Source of the DNA: CAZJHX01 sp964545715
GTDB lineage: Bacteria > Myxococcota_A > UBA9042 > GCA-2863065
DNA: 64,000 nucleotides
Direction: 5' to 3'
Assembly: GCA_964545715.1 (NCBI GenBank)
Contig: CAZJHX010000009.1
Location: forward strand, 1 to 64,000
The notes under the pieces were generated by a model that worked only from the letters and a program-made list of their open reading frames with translations, did no database searches and had not been told where the DNA came from. The position numbers were made by a program, and so were the translations under genes. Of the stretch, positions 45,341-54,300 are shown in pieces (the stretch's first letter is position 1; each line of letters begins with the position of its first letter).

Positions 45341-48300
45341 CTAGTTGCCCGTGCCCGGCACGGTGGCGTCGGGCAGCCACTCGAAGCCGTCGATCAGCGC
45401 GGTGGAGTCGTAGAGCGTGTCGCCCACGTCCCACAGCGCGATGCGCAGCTCCACGATGCCGCCGGGGACGACGTTGCCCGAGGTGGTCAGCCAGAAGGTG
45501 CCGCCGCCGATCGTGCACTGACCGTCGGCGCCCTCGAAGCCGGTGCCCGCGAGCTGCTCGTTGCCCAGCGCGCACGAGGACGGGCTGATGTCGCTGTCCC
45601 AGCAACCGGCGTTATCCTCCTGGCTGTCACAGACCGAGAAGAGGTCGGTGCCTGCGGCCACGTTGATGCCGATGGGGAACTGCTGCGTGCCGTCCGTGTA
45701 GACCATCAGGTTCTTGTCGGTCGGGTTGGGCACCGCCGGCTCGCCGTCGGGGGTGCTCACCAGCGTGACGAACTGGTCGTTGAAGCTGGAGCAGACGAAC
45801 TCGGGGTACTCGGCTGACAGGAAGTAGCTCGAGAACGAGAACGCCTTGGCGTTGGTCGGAGCGCGCAGGCGCAGCACCAGCATGACGCTGTCGCGCGCCA
45901 GGTGTGGGCTGCCGGCGGTGCCGGAGCCGCAGTCGGGGGCGGCGGGCAGGGCGTTGGCGCTCTTGACCGGCAGCGAGGACGCGGCGAACCAGTCCTTGAT
46001 GCAGCGATCGTCCTCGCAGGTGGTGATGTCCACCTGGCTGGACGGCGCGTGGGTGGTGCTGACGTTGCCGCCGGCGGGGGCGCCGCCGTTGGGACCGGGC
46101 TCGGTCTGCGTCGCGTCCGCTGCGATGCCGCTGGAGAGCACGATCATGGAGTCGCCCTCGATCTTGCCGGGGCTGACGCCGCCGAAGCCGGTGCGGATCG
46201 ACGCCGCGTTGCCGTCGCCAAGCTCGGTGCCGTCGGCGCGAACCAGCTTGGCCTCGATCAGGCCCCACGTCTTGTCACTCGCGTTCTCGGGCGCCTCCTC
46301 GGTCGTGCGGCAGATGCCCAGCGCCTTGGCGAAGTCGTTGGGGTCTTTGCTGTTGGACGCCAGACCCGCGTCGCAGGCGATGGTGTCCTCGGTGTCGAAC
46401 AGATCGATGAGCGTGTTGCAGTTGTCATCGATGCTGTTGCCGACCACCTCGATGGCGCCGGGGTTGACCTTCTCGGGCTCGTTGCCGCACAGGCCGACCT
46501 TGTCGCAGCAGTCGCCGTCGCTGACCATCCACCCGTCACCGTCGCAGTCGGTGGTGGTGCTGTCGCACTCGATGCAGTCACCCTCGATGCAGTTCTCGGC
46601 GCCCGCGCACTGCTTGCCGCACGTGCCGCAGTTGGCGTGGTCCGTGTTCAGGTTGACGCACGCGCCGTCGCACGCCGCCAGACCCTCCTGGCAGGACAGC
46701 GAGCACTCGCCGCCGTCGCAGAAGAAGCCCGCGTCGCAGGTGTCGCCCGCCGCCGCGCCCTCGCAGGTGCCGGTGGCGCCGCAGAACGTGGCGCTGGTCT
46801 GGGGATCGATGCAGGTGTCGCCGCAGTTGATCAGCCCGTCCTGGCACGACAGCGAGCACTTGCCCGCGTTGCACACCTGGCCCGCACCGCAGGTCTTGCC
46901 CGCGGCGGCGCCGGTGCATTTGCCCGTAGCGCCGCAGAAGGTGAGGTTGCTCTGCGGATCGACGCACTTGCCGCCGCAGCTGATCAGCTCGTCCTGACAC
47001 GACAGCGAGCACACGCCGTTGCTGCAGACCTGACCCGCCCCACACTGGGCGCCGGCGTCTGCGTTTTCGCACGAGTCCTTGGCGCCGCAGAAGCTGAGGC
47101 TGGACTTGGGATCGACGCAGGTGCCGGCACAGTTCAGCAGGCCCTCCTGGCACGTGAGCGAGCACTTGCCCGCGCTACAGACCTGGCCCGCNNNNNNNNN
47201 NNNNNNNNNNNNNNNNNNNNNNNNNNNNNNNNNNNNNNNNNNNNNNNNNNNNNNNNNNNNNNNNNNNNNNNNNNNNNNNNNNNNNNNNNNNGCAGGCCCT
47301 CCTGGCACGTGAGCGAGCACTTGCCCGCGCTACAGACCTGGCCCGCCGCACACTCCGCGCCCGCGGCGGTGCCGGTGCACAGACCGGCGGCGCCACAGAA
47401 CTTCAGGCTGGAGGCGGGGTCGATGCACTTGCCGCCGCAGTTGATGAGCCCGTCCTGGCAGGTCAGCGAGCACACGCCGTTGCTGCAGACCTGACCAGCC
47501 TCGCACTGGGCGCCGGCCTCGCCGTCAACGCAGCTGTCGGTGGCGCCGCAGAAGCTGAGGCTGGACTTGGGATCCACGCAGGTGCCGCCACAGTTGAGCA
47601 GGCCCTCCTGGCAGGTCAGCGAGCACTTGCCCGCGCTGCAGACCTGGCCCGCGCCGCACTCGGCGCCGGCGTCCGTGCCCTCACAAAGGCCGGCTGCGCC
47701 GCAGAACTGCAGGTTGGAGGCGGGGTCGATGCACTTGCCGCCGCAGTTGATGAGCCCGTCCTGACACGTCAGCGAGCACAGCCCGTTGGTGCAGACCTCA
47801 CCGGCCGCGCACTGGACGCCGGCGTTGGTCTCCTCGCAGTTGTCGCTGGCGCCGCAGAAGCTGAGGCTGGACTTGGGATCGACGCAGGTGCCGCCGCAGT
47901 TCAGCAGACCGTCCTGGCAGGAGAGCGAGCACTTGCCGGCGCTGCAGACTTGACCGGCTGCGCAGATCTGACCGGACTCGGCGTCCTCGCAGGTGCCCAC
48001 GGCCCCGCAGAACGTCAGGCTGGACAGCGGGTCGATGCACTTGCCGTCGCAATTGAGCAGGCCCTCCTGGCAGGAGAGCAGGCAGGAGCCGTTGCTGCAG
48101 ACCTCGCCCGCGCCGCACTGCTCGCCGGCGTTGCCGTCAGCGCAGTTGTCGACGGCGCCGCAGAAGCCGAGGTTGGACTTGGGATCGATGCAGGTGCCGC
48201 CGCAGTTGAGCAGGCCCTCCTGGCAGTTGAGGCCGCATGCGCCGCCGCTGCACAGCTCACCGGCTTTGCAGGTGACGCCCGCGTTGGCGTCCAGGCAGTC

Positions 48301-49080
48301 CGCCGTGGCGCCGCAGTACGTGGGGTTGGTGCTCGGGTCGACGCACGCCTGAGTTGCAAGGTCTCCACAGCTGAGCTGACCCTGCGGGCAGAAGAGCACG
48401 CACGCGCCGCCGCTGCAGATCTCACCCTCGGGGCACACCACGCCGGCGTTCTCGCCGGTGCAGTCGCCGCTGGCGCCGCAGAAGTCCCGGTTGTCGTTGG
48501 GGTTTACGCACAGGGTGCCGGCTGCGTCATCGCCGCCCGCCGAGCACTCGATGAGGCCGGGCTGACACTCCAGCGCGCACGTGCCGCCGCTGCACAGCTG
48601 ACCGGCCGGACAGGCCGCGCCGCACGCGCCGCAGTTGGCCACGTCGGTGTCGTAGTTCACACAGGTGTCGCCGCACTCGGCCAGGCCGGGCGGGCAGGAG
48701 AGAGTGCAGGCCCCGGCGTCACACACCTGGCCGTCACCACACACGATTCCGCAGGCGCCGCAGTTGTTGCGGTCCCCGGCGAGGTCACGGCACGTACCGC
48801 CGCACTCCGTCAGATTGGACGGGCACGAGAGCGCGCACGTGCCGCCTGTACAGAGCTGGCCGGCGCCGCAAACGGAGCCGCAGGCGCCGCAGTTGGTCGC
48901 GTCGGTTGCCAGGTCGTGGCAGGTCTCGCCACATTGAGCCTGACCGACCGGGCAGGTGGTCACGTCGCCGGTGTCGGTGTTGTCATCTGATCCGCCGCGA
49001 TCGGTGGGAGCAGCAGGACAGCCAAGAAGAACGAGAGCGGTACCGGCGGTCGCCAGGTACCGTACAGCTAGATTGGTCAC
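45341..49080 (-). CDS. Repeat-rich adhesin with MopE-like and choice-of-anchor-L-like domains, spanning a gap
   Basis: Starts at GTG 49080 (GGAGG six bases upstream) with a lipoprotein signal ending LLGC. About eighteen cysteine-rich units of ~43-48 residues follow, alternating types ending CSAGKCSLTCQEGLLNCGGTC and CSNGVCSLTCQDGLINCGGKC. The last third holds a MopE-like metal-binding motif (DCDGDGW...GNSIDDNCNTLID). It ends with a ~300-residue domain that looks like choice-of-anchor L (FSFSSYFLSAEYPEFVCSSF, WDVGDTLYDSTALIDGFEW). A 100-N gap lies inside the repeats. Its flanks share an identical 55-base sequence, and joining them by that overlap gives one open frame of 1,195 codons. The true repeat number is uncertain. 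Confidence 0.85.
47137..47346. repeat. Identical 55-base direct repeat flanking the 100-N gap
   Basis: Bases 47137-47191 and 47292-47346 are identical over 55 positions, and the 100 N (47192-47291) lie between them. Exact 55-base ends are what a k=55 de Bruijn assembly leaves at an unresolved repeat. The N length is therefore a placeholder. Confidence 0.9.
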
Positions 49081-49264
49081 GATTTACCTCCCAATTGAAT
49101 TACGAGAGCAGCCAACGCGTGTCTCGTGGGAGGCATTCCTGAATCGATCTGAAAGTGGACTGATCAGTCAGGAAAAGGTGGGCTGGGAGCGTGTCCCTGC
49201 AAAGGGGCACGCGCCTAGAGTGGATGGGTTGGGTCGATGCCCGAGCGGAACGAGGTCAGCGGGG

Positions 49265-49816
49265 CTAGATCCGGGTCGTGTGCTGCGGTCCGGGGCTGCG
49301 CAACGCCAAACCCGCGGCGCCGGTGGCTGCAAGCAGCGTGATGCCGCCGGCCATGAAGACCGGTGGCAGCGTCAGCGTTCCCATCCACGCGATGAATCCG
49401 GCGACGTTGAACGCAAAGAAGAACAGCGCGAACGTGCCGATTCGGCTGTGCCAGGCGCTGTCGGCGACGGCGCGCGCCAGGTGCACGCAGACGGCGGGCA
49501 GCGCCAGGCCGTTGGCGGCGATGACAAACGCGATGACGACCAGCGCGCTGGTTGGGCTGACGACAGCGATCGATGTGGAGACAACCGCCAGGGCGGATCC
49601 GACAAGGACGCTGATGCGGGCGCCTACGCCCCAACAGGCCAACGTCCCCAGCCCGATTGCGGCCAGGTGTCCGAACAGAAGGATGGCTGAGATTTGCGAG
49701 TCGCCGCCGTCGGGAGCGCCGAACAGCCGTGTGCGAACAAAGGTGAAGCAGATGGCGAGCGCCAGGGTGGTGGCCAGGCAGAAGTAGACGTGTCTCGAGT
49801 TCTTGCGTGTGTTCAT
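49265..49816 (-). CDS. Small polytopic membrane protein, unknown family
   Basis: 183 residues from ATG 49816 (MNTRKNSRHVYFC), chosen for a GGAGG four bases upstream. Six hydrophobic segments are visible (around 8-28, 43-62, 66-85, 88-108, 122-145 and 150-172) with short loops and no charged catalytic motif. The pattern resembles small inner-membrane proteins of unknown function. It stands alone between adhesin genes, 184 bp from the one downstream of it. Confidence 0.65.
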   Translation of the reverse strand: MNTRKNSRHVYFCLATTLALAICFTFVRTRLFGAPDGGDSQISAILLFGHLAAIGLGTLACWGVGARISVLVGSALAVVSTSIAVVSPTSALVVIAFVIAANGLALPAVCVHLARAVADSAWHSRIGTFALFFFAFNVAGFIAWMGTLTLPPVFMAGGITLLAATGAAGLALRSPGPQHTTRI

Positions 49817-49921
49817 GGGACCTCCGATTTGGTTTGAGAAACGTCGGTCCACTAATCAAGTGATGTGCCACTGTCGCGGCTCTTGATGTTGATGTGATTA
49901 CAGCTGGTTAGGTGGCTGCCG

Positions 49922-49981
49922 TGGGGCTGGTATGCCCCAGGCGCCTTCAGCGAGTGTCACAATTTGCGGGGCCCGGGCCCC
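49922..49981 (-). terminator. Two GC-rich hairpins after the lipoprotein gene
   Basis: A perfect 14-base palindrome GGGGCCCGGGCCCC (49968-49981) lies 13 bases after the TAG of the minus-strand lipoprotein gene. A second stem TGGGGC/GCCCCA (49922-49939) follows. There is no clear T run, so this would be an imperfect or Rho-assisted terminator. Confidence 0.4.
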
Positions 49982-49994
49982 ACTTTCGGCAGGG

Positions 49995-51263
49995 CTACCA
50001 GTCGTTCATGCAGGCGGTCCACTGGGACGCGCACTCTTTGAAACAGCTGCCGTCCTCGCACCACCCGTTGTTGTCGCCGCAGTAGCCCAGCGCTTTGATC
50101 TTCTGCTCGGCGTTTTTGTCCAGCATGGAGGTGCAGTCGCCGTCGGACGTCATGGCGCACCAGGTCCAGCCAGCGCAAGTGCGCGGGTTCATGCACCCGG
50201 CGAATTCGGCGCTGCATTTCGTGTAGCAGGACGCGCCCGAGCAGCCGGTCTTCTCGATGCAGTCGGTCACAGCCAGGTCCTGGACGCGAGCCGTGGCGCT
50301 GGCGTTGTTCCAGCAGCTCTGCAGGCAGCTCTGGTCACCCTCGGCGCAGCCCCAGCTGCACAGCCACAGCCCGCCGCAGCTGTCGTCGCCCAGCGTCCAC
50401 GGGTCGATCTGTACAAAGGCGCCCAGCGTGCCCGACGCGCTCGAGCTGTAGCTCCAGTTGCCGCCCGACGACCAGTCGCTCTCGGAGTACTTGTCTTCGT
50501 AGCCCGAGGGGCCGATGCCCGCCGTAAAGTAGTCGTAGCGCGTCATGTTGGAGTCCATGTCGCCGCCGCAGATGGTGCCGATGCCGCTGAAGTACTCGCA
50601 GTTGTCCTGCGACGCCGACATCCCGGCGCGCCAGCGACCGCCGCCCAGCGACGTGGCCTCGGCCAGCGACCCCTTGGTGAAGGTGTTGAAGAAGCCGCCC
50701 TCCGGCCACACGCCGGTCACCGCGTCAAACAGCGTGATCCAGGTCGAGCCGTTCTCCGAGCCCAGGATGCGCCCACCGTCGTTGGCCAGGTACTTCCAGC
50801 TCGTGGCGCGCGAGTTTTTGGGGATGTCGCCTGACGCCGACACCGCGAATCCCTGGATCCCGGCGATGGTCTTGGGCTGACCAAGCGAGATGCGCAGCAC
50901 GCCCTCGTGGTGCTCGGAGCTCTTGTCGCCGGCGTAGTTGCTGCTCTTGCTCGACTGCCAGACGATCTCCCACACCAGGTTCGTCTCCAGCTCGAAGTCG
51001 AAGCCGGCAGCGACGGCCGCAGGCTCGTTTTCGGGTGTCTCATTTCCGGGTGTCCCATTTTCGGGAGTCTCATTTTCGGAAATCTCACCGATGGGAGTCT
51101 CATTTTCGGGAGTCCCATTCTCGGAAATCTCACCCATGGGAATCTCATGGGACGGATCGCTCGGGCCGTCGCCGCCGCGTCGTGGGCCCGCCGGGCCGCA
51201 GGCTGCCAATCCCAGGGCGACCGAAACGAAGATCATCAGTGTCCCAAACTTACAAGCCGTCAT
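49995..51263 (-). CDS. Surface lipoprotein with pentapeptide-repeat linker and Cys-rich C-terminus
   Basis: 422 residues from ATG 51263 (MTACKFGTLMIFVSVALGLAAC, lipobox GLAAC). The mature N-terminus holds a repeated acidic linker of five-residue units (EISEN, ETPEN, GTPGN) encoded by 15-base tandem repeats. A ~220-residue beta-rich domain follows (FDFELETNLVWEIVWQSS; GNWSYSSSASGTLGAFVQID). The C-terminal ~130 residues carry about twenty cysteines (CSWGCAEGDQSCLQSC, CMNPRTCAGWTWC). The final cysteine unit ends ECASQWTACMNDW at the very C-terminus. Function unknown. Confidence 0.8.
   Translation of the reverse strand: MTACKFGTLMIFVSVALGLAACGPAGPRRGGDGPSDPSHEIPMGEISENGTPENETPIGEISENETPENGTPGNETPENEPAAVAAGFDFELETNLVWEIVWQSSKSSNYAGDKSSEHHEGVLRISLGQPKTIAGIQGFAVSASGDIPKNSRATSWKYLANDGGRILGSENGSTWITLFDAVTGVWPEGGFFNTFTKGSLAEATSLGGGRWRAGMSASQDNCEYFSGIGTICGGDMDSNMTRYDYFTAGIGPSGYEDKYSESDWSSGGNWSYSSSASGTLGAFVQIDPWTLGDDSCGGLWLCSWGCAEGDQSCLQSCWNNASATARVQDLAVTDCIEKTGCSGASCYTKCSAEFAGCMNPRTCAGWTWCAMTSDGDCTSMLDKNAEQKIKALGYCGDNNGWCEDGSCFKECASQWTACMNDW
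51025..51144. repeat. Eight imperfect tandem copies of a 15-base unit
   Basis: Units such as TCATTTTCGGGAGTC recur eight times with small differences and encode pentapeptides in the linker of the lipoprotein gene. Because the unit is a multiple of three, gain or loss changes linker length without breaking the frame. Confidence 0.85.
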
Positions 51264-51398
51264 GTGTGTCCCCTCGTGTGTCGATTGCATGGCGAGGTGA
51301 TGAGCAAGGCTGGTGCCAGTTGCTAAACGGGGGCCTGCGCCCGATCGGGCACCGCGGGGCAGTCGCATTTGCGACAGGTGCGGTCGTCGCGGTGTGTC

Positions 51399-54300
51399 TT
51401 AAGGCTCTGGGAGGTCCAGCGAGAACGGCGCTTTGACGACCTGTGATCCGGAGAGTCGGTACACGATGTCTTTGCCGTCCAGCCGCAGGTTGCCCGGCTC
51501 GGGGTAGGTGGTGAGCAGCGTGCCGTCTGGCGCATAGCGACGCAGCTGCGCGCCGGCGACGTTGCTGCTGACCAGAAAGTCTCCGGTCGACATCGTCAGG
51601 ATGCGGGGGCCGGGGGAGCCCTCGCCCGCGGTCGGGTTGGACAGCAGCGCGCCGGTGTTGCTGAAGAAGGTGGCGATCTGGGTCTTGCCGCCGCTGGCGG
51701 CCACCATGACGAAGCCGCCGTCGTCATTCATGCCGATGTTGTAGTTGTGCCAGCTCGAGGACGCGGCCGTCGGCACCTCGACCATCTCCAGGTCCAGCGG
51801 CGTGAGGCTGAGCTTGTAGCGCTGGTAGAAGCGGTGCTTGGGGTCCGACGCTTCGCAGCCGACGATCACCTCGCCGGTTTTGTGGTTCATGTCCATGACC
51901 CGTGTGAGCGCGCCGTTGCCGCACACGCCCTGGCCAAACGTCTGAGCTTTTACCAGCTTGCCCGTGATGTCGTAGTGCAGCAGCCGGTATTCGTTGCTGG
52001 TTTGATGCTCGTACACAATCGCCCCGATGGCGTAATCGGCCATGCGGACGTCGGCGTGTCGGACGATTCCGCCGCCCAGGTCGGGATCAGGGTTCTTGGG
52101 CCCACTGATCTTGTTGCACGCGTTGTTCAGGAAGACGATCTTGTTGCGCCAATCGTAGTTGGGCGCGCCCTGCACCATGGTGTGCCAGGTCACCAGGCTG
52201 TAGCCGCTGGCGGCACCGCGCGCGACGCCCACATGGCCCACATTGGCCTCCGCGGTGCCCAGCGTATACGTCGGCTTGGCCACTGAGCCGTCCGGGTTGA
52301 AGCACGTGGCGACGACCTTCTTGGGATCGTCTTTGGCGATGCCCACCACGATGATGGCGCCCTTGGCCGTCACGTCGAACTGGCTGCCGGAAAAGCCGCT
52401 GATGTTGAAGAGCTTGGCGATGCACGCGTTGGTGCACGCGTCGTCGTCCACGTCGTTGGCGTCGTCGCAGTCCTCGCCGGGCTCCTTGATGCCGTTGCCG
52501 CAGACAAACGTCGGGCACGTCTCGTCGGCCTGCCACTCCAGGCACGGGTAGGAGGTGTCGCTGACCTTCTTCCAGACCTGCACAAAGTCCCACCCGCTGT
52601 ACGTGCTCAGCTGCTGCATCTGCGCTGTGGTCAGGCCTTTGCCGCCGCTACCTTTGGCGGTTCCGGACGCCTCAACGTCCCAAAACGACTTGCTGATCTT
52701 GGCCGGATCGTCCACGCCGCCCGCCAGTCCCGAGCCCGCGCCGACGATCGTCGCAAAGGAGTAGCTGTTGACGATGATCGAGTCGTTGCGCAGGCGCCCA
52801 GTGATGCCTCCGGACGAGGCCGAGCTGCTGGTCACCTTTCCGCCCGCCCAGCTGTTCCGAATGATTCCCGGCGTGCCGTTTCCGGGGTTGTTCGTGGTGT
52901 ATCCGACCAGCGCCGCCGCGTAGCTGCCCCCGTTGGCGTTGGCCAGTGACCAGGAGTCCGCCACCGTGCCGTTCCAGTTGATGCCGACCAACCCGCCGGC
53001 ATACAGCGGCGACGTGACCGTGGCCTTGGACCAGCACCGCCTGACCAGGCTGCCCGTCGAGTTCCATGAGACCAGCCCGCCCGCGTAGCCGCTGTTGTCC
53101 TCCTTGGTCACGTTGGCGGTGGTCCAGCAGTCCTCGACCTTGGTGTTGTGGTTTTGACCGATCAGGCCGCCGACCGCCTGGAACGCGCTGACATTGCCTG
53201 TCACCCAGCAGCCCGTCACAGTGGAGTCCGAGGCGTTGGAGGTCAGCGCCGCCACCCAGTTGTAGCCCTTGATGTCCACGTCGGCGAAACCCAGGTCGGT
53301 GATCGTCGCGCCACTCAACGATCCAAAGAGACCGGCGGAGCCGTCGGTCGAGATCGCCAGGTTGGCGATGACGTGGCCCTTGCCGTCCAGCGTGCCCTTG
53401 AAGCCGCCCAGCGGGCTGAAGTTGGCCACGGCGCCGCAGTCGAGATCGGCCACCAGGCAGTAGTCGGCCGCGAGGTCGTCGTTGATCAGCTGCAGGTCGT
53501 CGCAGGTCTGGATGGCGATACATCCCAGGCACTCGCCCTCAAAGCACTCGTTTTGGTCGCACTCGCAGACGCCGTCGCCGTTGCAGTCGATCTTGCCCGC
53601 CGGGCATTGGCACGTCGCCGGGCACTCGTCGCCGCTGACCTGGTTGCCGTCGTCGCAGTCCTCCCCGCTCTCCACCAGCCCGTTGCCGCAGCACTTGGGC
53701 ACGGGCTCTGTGCCGCAGCCCGTGCCGTTGCACACGTCCTCCGTGCACGTGTTTCCGTCGTCGCACTCGTAGTCCGTGCCCGCGCAGCCACCCGCCTGGC
53801 AGCTGTCGTCTTTGGTACACGCCTCGCCGTCGTCGCACTCGAGGGCGTTGGCGGTTTGCGTGTGGATGCAGACGTCCTCGGGGCCGCAGTTGTCCAGCGT
53901 GCAGGGATCGCCGTCGTCGCAGCTGCTTCCGCCAGCCGAGAAGCCGTCGTCGCAACAGGCGTCGCCGTCAGCCTGGGGGTTGGGCTTGCACGGGAAGTCC
54001 AGCACCCACATCGCATACGCGGCAGACACGTAGACGCGACCGTTGTTGACCAGCTGCGGGTTGCGCGGAAACGACACCGCCGCCAGCAGCTGGGGGCCGC
54101 CGCTCAGCCCCGGTGGATACCGATCGATGCGGTTTTCAAACACCGCGCCGGCGACGATCGACCCGTCCGGCAGCCCGGCGAGTCCCGTGGTGATCCAGGG
54201 CACGTCGATGCTTTTTTTGAACTCTCCGCACAGAGGCGCTGACCAGCCGGAGCCGGGTACATAGCCGCTAGTGAACGAGCCGTCCGGGGTCACCGCAAGC

